Assembly: GCA_025617745.1 (NCBI GenBank)
Contig: CM046859.1
Coordinates: forward strand, 25,657,371 to 25,721,370
DNA: 64,000 bases
Reading direction: 5' to 3'
From: Heliocidaris erythrogramma
Taxonomy: Eukaryota; Echinodermata; Echinoidea; Camarodonta; Echinometridae
Shown: positions 26,161-36,683 of the stretch, in pieces
Layout: the number at the start of each line of letters is the position of its first letter
How positions within the stretch are numbered: position 1 is the stretch's first letter
Position numbers and translations under genes: made by a program
The notes under the pieces: generated by a model
What the model saw: only the letters and a program-made list of their open reading frames with translations
Databases searched by the model: none
What the model was told of the DNA's origin: nothing

Positions 26161-26218
26161 GAGCGCCAGATGGGTGTTAACTCTGTATCAAAGTATGAGT
26201 TGGCACCCTTCTGCTCCT
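26161..26218. repeat. Short dispersed hairpin (GAGCCA..GGGCGTTAACTC family)
   Basis: Left arm GAGCGCCAGATGGGTGTTAA pairs with right arm GTTGGCACCCTTCTGCTC. The inverted repeat is about 58 bp with a small loop. Related hairpins lie at 28413, 31810 and 60518-60717. It begins only about 20 bp after a type C MITE. Confidence 0.6.
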
Positions 26219-26269
26219 CAGGAGAAGATATCTATTCAACGCTTTGACAGATACTGGCAAATAACGATT

Positions 26270-26283
26270 GGGGGGGGGGGGGG
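26270..26283 (+). repeat. Poly(G) run, 14 nt
   Basis: A G14 run followed by A and a further G4. Confidence 0.95.
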
Positions 26284-27702
26284 AGGGGACAAAGGATGTT
26301 TTGAAATGGAGAAAAAGGTATTAATTGAGAAGTGTCATCTGCACAGTAATACAGTCTCCTGCTCAGCTGGAGCTCATCAGCATGGAGGATGAGAAAAATC
26401 TGTCGCATAATTTTCTTCAAATTACCTCGCAATGAAATATATCTCGTCCCCATCTGTCTGGGATGGAAAGGTGATAGTCCGGAATGAGGATTAAATGGAA
26501 AATATTAGTGATCTGTCAGCAGTAATAACCGACATTTGATTTTCTGAACTGTATGGTGTTTCGGGTGAATCTGAATCACATAAATGCTCTGATTTATAAC
26601 GAAAGGGAGAAACTGACATGGAAATATGTCAAAATTATGACCTCTGCCAAAGAAATTTGCTTATTCAGATTTAGGTAATCTGCACTGGTCAGTAAACAGT
26701 TATTGATGGATATCTCATAATAATTACAAGATGTTACTTTTTAATAAAAAAAGTTTGGATAAAGTTAAACACATGGAGCTTCACATGGAATTCAGCACAT
26801 CATCATAACAATATGAGTAACTCCTACCTCAAGGCTAAGAAAATATACGCACAATAAGAGCAGATACTGCTGGAATCTGAAAAGAAAAATATTCCACCTC
26901 GAGCGCATTTATCAAAGTTATGACTCTTTATTATTCCAACACACCTGGAAATGGGCGAAAATGACACAGGAATAGTCAAGAGCGCTAATTTGTTTATTTA
27001 AAAATTGGGAAGAATAATGTTATGAAAGTCAGTGTTCTGGCTAGAATCAATATTGGGAGTGGATCGAAAGGTCGTGGGGTCGCAGTTTGATGTGAAACAA
27101 GGAGGTAAAGTTTTCCCAGCATTCTTATTTGAGATGAGGAGTAAAGAAAGCCTCTTCCAAAGTCCCATTTCTTTAGTTGTCACATTTTACACTTAGTGTG
27201 TGTGTGGGACGTGCAATGATGTCAGAGAGAGGTGCGTGAGGTTATAGGAGATAGGTAAACGGTAACGATGATTTGCTTGATCAGCGTGAAAGGGGTTCAT
27301 AGAGATGACTTTAAGTTCGATTTGAGTATCCTGGAATTTCATAGATGTCCTTGAGTGGGGCAACACAAGGTCAAACTATGCGCCGCGCATTGTGGACAAG
27401 TCATTCTTGCTTTATGAAGATTATGTTGCTCATCAGTAAAACTAAGGCATAATAGCATACAACAAATAACAATCCCGTATACAGTTCAATCTCATATCAC
27501 ATCTTTCCTCAGCAAAGTCTGCCACCTGCCATGCACCATCATCATCACAGTTATCACCATCTGTCATAGTCGTCATTGTTATCATCATCATCACAACCAT
27601 CCAAGTGTTACCACATCAGTGGTGTATTCATTGTATCGTTGTTTACAAAATTTGATAGAAAATTTTCATGGGAAGTCTTAGTTTGGGCTCATTTTATATT
27701 TT
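26284..27702. other. Unique sequence with weak minus-strand open frame
   Basis: The only item I note is a minus-strand frame at 27193-27375 (60 residues, after a TAG/TTT acceptor-like point) with protein-like composition (for example MKFQDTQIELKVISMNPFH). It has no recognisable domain. A CAT-rich stretch lies around 27537-27600. Confidence 0.4.
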
Positions 27703-28059
27703 TCATTTTTCAAATAGAACCTCCACGTCAACACACGACCCTTCTTCCACCAAAGGCAGACAGGAGAGACAACGAACACTACAAATGATGAGAAATATTG
27801 GGGTAACACGGACAGCACCGCTGAGTGACAGCCGCTCGTAGACTGAAGGTGCTAAAAGGTGTGAAAGGACAAATTGTCCTTCTTCTAAATGTGTGAAGTC
27901 AAGCTCATAATTGTTTGACAGCCTGCTTCCTAAGAACAAGTTCAGACCGTCAACATCGAGGTGGGATTCTCCATTGATTAGGTGTGTCTGAGTGTGTGTT
28001 TGCGGTCCACCGGTGAAGAAGGGCCATGTGTTAAGGGATGGTGGAATGAAACTACACTT
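27703..28059 (-). CDS. Candidate minus-strand coding segment, unknown protein
   Basis: Stop to stop, this frame is open for 118 codons on the minus strand. The first about 85 residues look protein-like: FIPPSLNTWPFFTGGPQ near the start, then LINGESHLDVDGLNLFLGSR, then YELDFTHLEEGQFVLSHLL and ERLSLSGAVRV. It has mixed hydrophobic and acidic residues and few low-complexity runs. Its codons use more CpG than the neighbouring DNA. AG acceptor-like points occur at its beginning (GTGTAAAAG, GTGTAG), but no convincing donor ends it and I recognise no family. It lies about 650 bp downstream of the signal-peptide-like exon on the same strand, but the reading phase does not join directly. It could be an exon, an exon remnant or chance. 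Confidence 0.25.
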   Translation of the reverse strand, partial: KCSFIPPSLNTWPFFTGGPQTHTQTHLINGESHLDVDGLNLFLGSRLSNNYELDFTHLEEGQFVLSHLLAPSVYERLSLSGAVRVTPIFLIICSVRCLSCLPLVEEGSCVDVEVLFEK

Positions 28060-28412
28060 TTACACATTTTTTCACCCCCAAAAGGCCCCCAGCAACAAAG
28101 TTTGTGACTCATATATTTGAAAGTAAATAATCGAAATCTGTTTTAACTCCTGTTTTGGGGCTAGATGTTTGTTCATCAAGATGTCCCCATACTGTGCCAA
28201 ATTTGAAATTTGAATTAAAACAAAACAAATGATCTACTCCTATTCGAGCGAAACTTCAGACAAGTTTCCTTATTAAACTTTTCGTAGTGAGGGAATATTT
28301 AAAATAGGAAAATCAATCTTGAACATTAAATCAACATACACCTGTTTGGGACATACACCTGTTTGGGTCATTCACACAAAACAACCACTACATACTTTTT
28401 ACATATATGTTT

Positions 28413-28477
28413 GGAGCCAAAAGGGCGTTAACTCTGTGTTAAAGTATAATTATGAGTTTTAACGTTCTTCTGGCCCC
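28413..28477. repeat. Short dispersed hairpin (GAGCCA..GGGCGTTAACTC family)
   Basis: Left arm GGAGCCAAAAGGGCGTTAAC pairs with right arm TTTTAACGTTCTTCTGGCCC. The loop contains TTAAAGTATAATTATGAG. It is the clearest member of the family. Confidence 0.65.
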
Positions 28478-28704
28478 AAATGGACGATATACATGCAAGG
28501 TGCTACAAAATTTAAATTCTAACCGGGTAAATGTGGTAACTTTGTCTTAGCAGCACTTGCCCAAATACCAGGTGTACTTTCCAAAACATTTCCCACAGAC
28601 TTTTAAAATATATTCCCTGCTAATTTCTACAAGTATAATTATAATTTGCTTGCCTATTTAGCCAAGTTGATTTGTAGCACCTTGAAATACAATTGTAAAC
28701 TTAC

Positions 28705-28786
28705 ATGCAGCAGAATGTCCAATGGCAAGTATAAGAACTGTGGCCAGCACCACCACTGCAACACTATCTATCCTCCACTGCTCCAT
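28705..28786 (-). CDS. Candidate first coding exon encoding a signal peptide
   Basis: On the minus strand an ATG at 28786, in good initiation context (A at -3, G at +4) and two codons after an in-frame TGA, opens 27 codons. They read MEQWRIDS, then a hydrophobic run VAVVVLATVLILAIG, then HSAA. This is the n-, h- and c-region layout of a secretory signal peptide. The frame runs exactly into a consensus splice donor (T/GTAAGTTT at 28704-28699), leaving phase 1. Phase-1 introns just after the signal peptide are common in secreted and cell-surface genes (established knowledge). The protein would be secreted or type I membrane. The gene would continue toward lower coordinates, but I could not identify the next exon with certainty. 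The exon is short, so a chance match remains possible. Confidence 0.42.
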
Positions 28787-28818
28787 GATTCAAATGGTTA
28801 GATGTGTCAGTTCATTGC

Positions 28819-29050
28819 AGTGTGAATGCGCCTTGTCTTGTGATCACTGCATAGGAGAAAGAAATGGGGAAAATATATGGTTATTCATAATCAGAATGCT
28901 AATGTGAACAGACTTTGGTGTGTGAACAAGGCATCATGAAACTATAGTGTGAATGCATGCCGCAATGTCTTGTGTGATTACTGCATAAAATAAGGAGAAA
29001 AGAAAAATGTAAAGTTATCAATATTCAAAATCTAAATGTGAACAGACCCC
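28819..29050. repeat. Two-copy diverged repeat (~127 bp)
   Basis: AGTGTGAATGCG (28819) and AGTGTGAATGCA (28946) each start a unit with TGTCTTGTG, then TCACTGCATA/TTACTGCATA, GGAGAAA and AATGTGAACAGAC. It lies immediately upstream (in minus orientation) of the candidate signal-peptide exon. Confidence 0.6.
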
Positions 29051-29579
29051 AGAGTGCAATAAAGATGTCTTAGGTATTAAATCATATGTTAATAAATATT
29101 GTACAACCATACACAATAAAAAAAACAATGACATCCAAATTGATAACTGTTTTCAAAAACAGCTTATAAAGAGTCATCTTTGGTCAGTTAACTTCCAAAG
29201 TATGAATACACCTCGCTTGAAATCACTATAGTACAAAGAATGGGAAAAAAATGCTTTCAGTGATAATCACATTGCCAGCGTAAAAGGTGGCAATAAAATC
29301 ACGTGAATAATCTCCAGAATTGAATTTCTCATTAAAAAAAACATTTCTAAAAGTAATCTGTCTTAATCACAGCATTATTTTTCCCATCCCGACATATTTT
29401 GAAATATTCCATCCTGAATGTCCCCATTAGAAGAATAAGAAGACAATGAACCCACAAATTACCTGAATAAAAGCAGAATTATTCCAACCGATTCTGAAAC
29501 CACCTTGTCACAAAATAAAATGAACTCGATGCACAAATATCACTAGCAGAGATAGTACAAAGTGGTGTGTACTATGACA

Positions 29580-29940
29580 ATATGATCCCTGACTGAAGCC
29601 CCACAAATTTTCTGACTTCACGGCTTCGTCTTCACGTTCTCCTATGTATGAAGTGTTTAGGCGCACAAAGTCATGGTCATTATTTATATAGTAGTATAGA
29701 CTGGCACTCTAAATGGTATTCAGTGATGTCCGACACCAAGGCAGTCTCATGCGAAGATGAATAAGTAATCCCGGTTAAGTTTCCATGGAGTGAACACTGC
29801 GACTGGACGGCGCACCAACTAGTAAATGGTGACTCGCTCCCGATACGGACGTATAAATTGTAAATTTGGGGACACACACGGGTGATGAATTGCGGAGCGT
29901 AATGTAGGGTGATTTGCTATCGTGTCCCTACCTTAGCAAT
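29580..29940 (-). promoter_or_regulatory. CpG-richer stretch with TATA-like box, possible promoter
   Basis: CpG dinucleotides are visibly denser here than in the surrounding AT-rich DNA (for example GCGACTGGACGGCGCACC and GCTCCCGATACGGACG). On the minus strand TATATAAATA sits at 29690-29681. It is on the same strand as, and about 0.9 kb upstream of, the candidate signal-peptide exon at 28.79 kb, so it could contain that gene's start site. This is inference from position and composition only. Confidence 0.25.
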
Positions 29941-31149
29941 ACCAGTCAAGTATGAAGGATGGTGAAAGGCTTGTAAATAAGGTTAGACAAACAGTCCAAA
30001 CAATCGAATAGACTCCTGAACCTCCAAAATATAACTTCGGCTGCGACAATGCAACAAAATTTTCTTTTACCTGAGGTCAGAACGACAGCTATTTATCCTC
30101 TAGAAACTTTCTCATCAATCACAGCAAAGATATGTATGGAATTCTAGTTCTATTGTTGATGATTTCTGTGCGCCTCTGCACAGTGAATCAAAAATACATC
30201 CATTGTGTTCTTATTTTTCTTTTTGCTGTTGTACTTCGTGCACATGCTAAATAAACAGACGGTGAAGGTAGAACACTTACAATAGAAAATAGAATACCAG
30301 TCGTTTTCAAAGAGAAAATATCTATGGTTTCAAAGTGGGAACAGGCATTTCAAATATAACAAAAGCTACAATGCCCACATCTGGATTACAATTAACATTC
30401 TTGGTAAATTCTCTTCAGAAAGAGATATCATGTTTATAGAAATCACATGATTTTGAATCATAAGAAAAACTATAGAGTCAATTCAATGAAAAGTACCTGT
30501 GAGGAGCTGTTTACAAATCAACGGGAGAGAAAGTCCATTCAACTGGCATGCTGAACTGACTTCTTACTGCTTCATGCTACACAATGGACATGGTTTGATG
30601 ATATTTGTTTGAAAACCTAAATTTGTCTGAAAGGCTGAACTTTCGACTGACAGCATGACAGCCATAATGAAATCCATCTTGTATTGAACAACACATTAAA
30701 AACAGGAAGGTTAGAAACAAAATTTGATCTATCAAAACTAGAAGAGCAGACTTGCCATTTTTTTTCTGACATACGATAAACTTCCCAGAGGAGGAGAGAA
30801 CATGTGGAGAAATCAGACTTCTACGAAATGAACTTGATCAAATTTGCGAGACAATTTTCATTGATTCCGCTGGAATTTAACCCATTTTTTTAACAGCTTC
30901 CGTCCTATCGCCTGACTGATCAATACATCCGAAAACAAATCAAACCTCCCTTCGTCTGGAAACTCACCACCTCTATCCATCTCTCCCTCCAGATACCTTT
31001 AATCAGTCTGGCAAAAATAAGGCACCGTATTGAAAGCATATCTGCCTCTTTGCCTGGCACTCAAATTATCAAATATGATCTCTTGCACATAGAGCAATTG
31101 TGACCCGGTGAAAAATGGCGCTTTCCTGCAATTTTCTACAATTTTCCAC
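29941..31149. other. Unique sequence, nothing recognised
   Basis: AT-rich and without convincing ORFs on either strand. No repeat structure seen. Confidence 0.5.
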
Positions 31150-31510
31150 TTGGGGAAAGATGTGTAGCCTGATCTGATGGTTTTTCCACCTGAGCATCTT
31201 TACAAGTCCCCCAAGTTATTAGATCAGTAGAGGTGTTCACACCAGGAATTTAACCTATGTGGAAGTATTTTATCACAACTCCCTAATCTGATGGTTTTCT
31301 TTCCAGCTGCTACTGTAGTCTTTTAGAGTTCCTGAAGTGTTCAGATTGATGGAAGTGTTCACACCAAGACTCTAAATGCTACATGGAGAAACCGTAACAG
31401 AATTTCCTGAACTGACAAGTTTTCGCATCTGAACATCTTCACAAGTACCTGAAAAGCTGATATTGATGGAGGAGTTCACACAAACAATTTAACCCTACAC
31501 TGAGGATCAT
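31150..31510. repeat. Three-copy diverged repeat (~114-124 bp)
   Basis: CTGATGGTTTT at 31174 and 31288 and CTGACAAGTTTT at 31412 each start a unit. The units contain GCATCTTTACAAGT/ACATCTTCACAAGT-like sequence, TTGATGGA, then GTGTTCACACCA/GAGTTCACACAA and a TTTAACC or TCTAAAT tail. Confidence 0.55.
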
Positions 31511-31809
31511 ATCGCGATTGATCTATTTTTTTCTCAAGGAGTTTGAAATATCTCCTAAATTAAATTTCTCTTTCAATTACACCCACACAGTGAAGGTTAA
31601 CAAATTCATCTCTTGATAAGGAGAAAAAAGGAAATCTTTTGGGACTGAAGAACAGTCATGAGTGTGCTAAAAAATGTGTCTTAAAATAATGAATTCATCC
31701 TATAAAATGAATGTAAGCATTTCAATCTACAAATCAAAGTTTTACTTTAGATTTGACTGCTTCACTTGTAATATCAAGAAACATGATAATGTATCATTTC
31801 ATCTGCGGA

Positions 31810-31866
31810 GAGCCAAAAGGGCGTTAATTATGCGGTGAAAGACCCGAGTTAACATCCTTCTGACTA
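31810..31866. repeat. Short dispersed hairpin (GAGCCA..GGGCGTTAA family)
   Basis: Left arm GAGCCAAAAGGGCGTTAA pairs with right arm GAGTTAACATCCTTCTGACT. The loop is about 20 bp. Confidence 0.6.
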
Positions 31867-32334
31867 GCAGCAGAAAGTATTATTTCACTGAGAGATGGAT
31901 TAAATGAGCACAGCACAGAACACGAGGATTATCCAAGAGTAATTTCAAAATGGAAAACGCCTCCCCATGGAGTTTCTTCTGTCAGAATATGATGAACTTG
32001 GCGCGTAACTGAGCAGAACACATAAGCACTCAACCAGAGTTTAGAGAGGAGGATGAGAGGATGCTCTCCAGCTAAATTGTATTTTCAGGGTTAGACTGGC
32101 TTCAAGACTAGACAGAATATTTGTAATGCTCCTCATAATGAGAACGAGTTCAGCTGAGTCTGTAGAAGATAGACTATCAAACCTTGCTCTCCAATTATCT
32201 TTTTTAACAGGAGAGAGACAAAGAGGGTAGTCTATATTCCAAACTCATTTACATTATTTACAGTTATAGAAAGTAGTTTTAAAATGGTTCTACCAGAAAA
32301 CGGATCACTAATGAAAGAGAAAAGCTTGAGGACA

Positions 32335-32472
32335 GGGGAGCGTTTCATCAAGCGTTTTGTCTGTGATTTTCACCGACAAATTTGCTCTCAACCAATCAGA
32401 TGCAAGGATTTCAGTAGCTTATAACAGTTGTCGGTGAAAATCACTGACAATATGCTTGATGAAACGCTCCCC
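32335..32472 (-). mobile_element. Hairpin MITE, arm type A, reverse orientation
   Basis: GGGGAGCGTTTCATCAAGCG at the left and its inverse GCTTGATGAAACGCTCCCC at the right. The core is on the minus strand, nearly identical to the 8.7-kb copy. The terminal repeat appears to extend to ACAGGGG/CCCCTG. There is no clear target duplication. Confidence 0.88.
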
Positions 32473-33718
32473 TGATAGCATAGAGGGATAAGGGATTAAA
32501 AAAGGTAAGAAATAGGTATGAAGAAGGAAACTTATAAAGGTCCCTTTATCGAAAGATTGGAATCTGGAATTAAAAAATGAAGGGGGGGGGGGGCAATTTT
32601 ATGAATGAAATAAGGCTGAGGACTGAAAAAAAGTTAGGCATGCATTGTATGGCATGACAGGGCATATCATGGCATATCCTACATAAACTCCATCAGAAAT
32701 GCATGTGAAAAAAAAATGATGTATGATCTTTCAAGAAAACGTATCAAATATGCATTAAGAAAACTACGAGCGAAATTGGACACAAATCAAAAATGCATTA
32801 AAGAAGTGAATATTCAATCTAGTAATGAGAAATTAACTCAAAAGTGCAGAGAAAACTCACAATAAATTGCAGTAAATGTCTTTCATCCCAAAACCAACAA
32901 TTTCTAATAAACTTACCACCTTAAAAGATAAATTGGTTTCTTTAAATATTTCATATGAGCTTTTAAAACTTCCCCATTTCGAAATTCATTTTCAAACTAA
33001 ATTGATTTCAAGGCTGAAACCAGAAAGTATCTACTATTAGGCATTTTAGTGCTGAGAATGCTGTCAAAACTTTCCTACTTTAATAACGCTCGTAACAAAA
33101 ATAAGTGATTTGTGTACATGTGAACACGTACTTCAAGTCATGAATAATCTAGAAAATTAAGAGTAGTAATAAGATGAAATGCTTTGATGAATTAAATCAA
33201 CTAATGCGCTTGGATTGTAAGGGTAAACTTATTACCCTAATTGCATACACTGAATACAAATGAACGCCGACATAAACGAAGGATCTTGCCCTATTTAATG
33301 ATTGTTAGAAACTGAGTTATTGGTAATTACTCGTAATCTTCTGTGCATGTATCTAATCACACTGTATGGGGAAACCATTCGTGCACATTATAATAGATGG
33401 AGATTTTGACCCCATTCACATTTAAATGAATTGAGTTGCGTGAAAGGTCCAATGCATTCCCCTACGTGCAAGTGGCATGATCGTCAGTCAGATAAAACTG
33501 TTTCTTGTTTTTCGTAATGTTGAAATAAAAGTAATGCGTGAAGTTATTTGATTTACATTCACCTTTTTGACTGCGTTCCATGCAAGAAAAAACTAGTCAA
33601 ATATTTTATTTGTGTCATTCTCATAATACGTACACTGCATTTTTATGCAATGCTCCACTTTCTTGAAAAAAATATCTTACATGAAATTTATAATACATTC
33701 ATGTTACAAAAGAAAAGG
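32473..33718. other. Unique AT-rich sequence with a G12 run
   Basis: A G12 run lies at 32582-32593. Otherwise no gene or repeat recognised. Confidence 0.5.
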
Positions 33719-33837
33719 ATGTAGAGGTAGAGGTAGAGGTAGAGGTAGAGGGAGAGAGAGAGGCAGAGAGAGAGAGGCAGAGAGAGAGAGGCAGAGAGAG
33801 AGAGGCAGAGAGAGAGAGAGGCAGAGAGAGAGAGAAA
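33719..33837. repeat. Compound minisatellite: (GGTAGA)5 then 14-bp GA units
   Basis: Five or so GGTAGA hexamers run into about five copies of a 14-bp unit GGCAGAGAGAGAGA. The abrupt change from a hexamer to a 14-mer array in register is clear. Confidence 0.9.
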
Positions 33838-34342
33838 TAAGTGAGAAAAAAGATGAGATATAATTTCATATTTGAATTTAATAATCTTTACATTTCTTCA
33901 CAACGATAAGAGGCAGGAGAACAAGTTTTTAATGCAAATGATGCAGATGAGACAGCAAAAAATGATGAGCAAAGATAAAACAAACACACGGACACTTCGG
34001 AATGCCTTCTTCGATGCCTGATTCAGAGACGAAATGAGAACAAAATATTACCAAAACGTTATCACTTTGCCTTGGCCATGACAAGACAAGTCTCCTGGCA
34101 ATAAAGAGCAATAATATTTGAAGAGAAACCCTTTCATTCTAGTTATTTAACCACCAATTATGAAACTTTCATGTCGTGATTCTTTGGTAAACAAAGCCTG
34201 TTTGCAGTTACACCCAGTTGAGAAATGAAGGGCTGTCAAGCGGCTCGGAGAGAGAAAAATATTTTCGCTGTGGACATTCTCACGCTGACAACAGTTATGG
34301 TTTATTTAGACTGCCACTCGTAGTGATACTTGATGGGGAGGT

Positions 34343-34367
34343 CACGTGGTATGGGTACTGGCACGTG
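34343..34367. promoter_or_regulatory. Pair of CACGTG E-boxes
   Basis: Two perfect CACGTG palindromes (34343-34348 and 34362-34367) are 19 bp apart, start to start. CACGTG is bound by bHLH-ZIP factors such as USF and Myc/Max. No gene is visible nearby. Confidence 0.3.
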
Positions 34368-34994
34368 CAGGTCGCAGGTTCTTATCATAATGCAATTAAT
34401 TAGTGATGAAACTAATTTCATGCAGGACAACGCGTGAATTAAACCATTTTAATTGAACTGCGGTTAAAAAAGGTGTATGAGCCTGTGACATTCAATTTTT
34501 CATGTTTAATATTCTTATGAATCGATACAGATCATATGTGAGGAAAATTTTAAAAATATTACAGATACAAAATTACAAATTTGACCTTTCCAGTGCGCAC
34601 TACAACGCCAATTCCCATAATCACGATGTCCAAGTTAAAGGATTATGAACATCTGTTCAAAATCCTTGTCTTATTTTTCAAAGATAATTTTATCACAATG
34701 TCCCTATGTTTCAATTATTTTCTATCTTGGTTCTACACGTCTGAGGCAACTGAATTACAACTCCAACAGAGATAAATCACACAGTAAACTGGCAATCAAT
34801 TTCGGCAAATGGGCCACATTTGTCACACCCACCAAACAAGAACTAGAAATGTGCATTCCTCGTGCCGCGCAATGCGAAATGTATCCCCCGGCGCTGGCAG
34901 CGATTTGAAGGAGGGACAAAGACCCTCCCCCATCCCCTCCCTCAAACAAAAGGATGGTGTAGAAATTGCCGCCAGTGGCCCGGAATATTGTCAA

Positions 34995-36632
34995 CACCAG
35001 GAGCAGCATTACCAAAACGATTTGTGTATATTAGAGTATAATGCATTTTTATAGAAAATTCGGAAGAAATATGACCTCAGAGCGCACATAAGACATCCAC
35101 TAAAATATGACCTTTGATCCTATGAAAGACGGAACACTAGAGGCAGCACCACCAAAAACTGTAGAGGTGTAATCTATAATGGACCTACATACAAAATTTG
35201 AATGAAATCCGTCAAGAAATGCAGAAGTAAGAGTGCACAAAAGGGACAAATGAGCTTTGACCCTATAAAGGACGGAACAATGAGGGCAGCATCACCAAAC
35301 AGTAAAGATGTGTAGATTATACCAAGATACATCTCCTTACAAAATTTGAAAGAAATCCATCAAGAAATGTGGCCTGCAGAGTGAACTCACGCCATCCCTT
35401 GAAGTATGACCTTTGACCCTATAAAAGACGGGACACTGGTGGCAGCATCACCAAAAACTACAGGTTTTTAGATTACACCAAGGGACACCTTCATGCAAAA
35501 TTTGAACGAAATCCGTCGAGAAATGCAGAAGTAAGAGTGCAAGAAATGGAAAAATGACCTTTGACCCTATAAAGGACGGAACAATGAGGGCAGCATCACC
35601 AAAAATTAAATATGTGTAGATTATACCAAGATACATCTCCATACAAAATTTGAATGAAATCCGTCGAGAAATACAGAAGTAAGAGTGCACAAAAGGGACA
35701 AATGAGCTTTGACCCTATAAAGGACGGAACAATGAGGGCAGCATCACCAAACAGTAAAGATGTGTAGATTATACCAAGATACATCTCCATACAAAATTTG
35801 AAAGAAATCCATCAGAAATTTGGCCTGCAGAGTGAACTCACGCCATCCCTTGAAGTATGACCTTTGACCCTATAAAAGACGGGACACTGGTGGCAGCATC
35901 ACCAAAAACTACAGGTTTTTAGATTACACCAAGGGACACCTTCATGCAAAATTTGAACGAAATCCGTCAAGAAATGCAGAAGTAAGAGTGCAAGAAATGG
36001 AAAAATGACCTTTGACCCTATAAAGGACGGAACAATGAGGGCAGCATCACCAAAAATTAAACATGTGTAGATTATACCAAGATACATCTCCATACAAAAT
36101 TTGAACAAAATCCATTGAGAAATGTGGCCTGCAGAGTGCACTCACGACATGTCCTGAAGTATGACCTTTGACCCTATAAAAGACGGGACACTGGTGGCAG
36201 CATCACCAAACACTATAGGTTTTTAAATTACACCAAGAGACACCTTTATGTAAAATTTGAACAAAATCCGTTGAGAAATGTGACCGCCAGAGCGCACACA
36301 AGAGTACACACAAGACATCTATCAAAATATGACCTTTGACCCTATAAAAGACGGAACACTGGGGGCAGCATCACCAAAATGTATAGGGTTCCAGATTTTA
36401 CCAAGAGACACCTTCATACAAAATTTGAACAAAATCCGTTGAGAAATGTGACCGCTAGAGCGCACACAAACTTTCCCCAAAAATATGGCCTTTTACCCTA
36501 TAAAAGACGGAACACTGGGGGCAGCATCACCAGAAACTATAGGGGTCCAGATTTTACCAAGATACACGTCCATAGGAAGTCTGAAAGAAATTCGTCGAGA
36601 AATGTGACCGCTAGAGCGCACACAAGAATGTG
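34995..36632. repeat. Tandem array of ~150-bp units, ~451-bp higher-order period
   Basis: About ten to eleven units. The anchor GACCTTTGACCCTATAAA (and variants) occurs near 35109, 35252, 35408, 35556, 35704, 35859, 36007, 36162, 36330 and 36486, giving spacings of 143-168 bp. Units 2-3-4 and 5-6-7 are much more alike at a distance of about 451 bp than neighbouring units are, so there is a trimeric higher-order repeat. Each unit also carries GCAGCATCACCAAA and AAATTTGAACRAAATCC. Minus-strand ORFs inside (for example 35448-35690 and 35899-36141) are repeated copies of the same open frame and not evidence of a gene. Confidence 0.85.
35407..36349 (-). promoter_or_regulatory. Six perfect DR1 sites each abutting a TATA-like box
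   Basis: TGACCTTTGACCC (reverse complement GGGTCAAAGGTCA, a direct repeat of the nuclear-receptor half-site with 1-bp spacing) lies at 35407, 35555, 35858, 36006, 36162 and 36330. Each is followed directly by TATAAAAG or TATAAAGG. Imperfect versions occupy the corresponding place in the other units. DR1 elements are bound by RXR heterodimers, HNF4 and COUP-TF proteins (established). Whether they bind here is unknown. Confidence 0.6.
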
Positions 36633-36634
36633 AC

Positions 36635-36635
<1 letters not shown>

Positions 36636-36682
<47 letters not shown>
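36636..36682 (+). repeat. (CGG)n trinucleotide repeat, ~15 copies
   Basis: A perfect CGG run of about 47 bp, located between the last array unit and the right inverted repeat. Confidence 0.95.

Positions 36683-36683
<1 letters not shown>

Noticed and set aside
27193-27375. 60-codon minus-strand frame after an AG point
   Set aside because: Protein-like composition but too short, with a poor acceptor and no donor or homology.
33645-33863. Arg/Glu-rich ORF
   Set aside because: Translation of the compound GGTAGA/GA minisatellite.
35448-36141. Repeated 80-residue minus-strand ORFs in the tandem array
   Set aside because: The same open frame is copied by the repeat; unit lengths (148-156 bp) are not consistently multiples of three, so no continuous protein is maintained.
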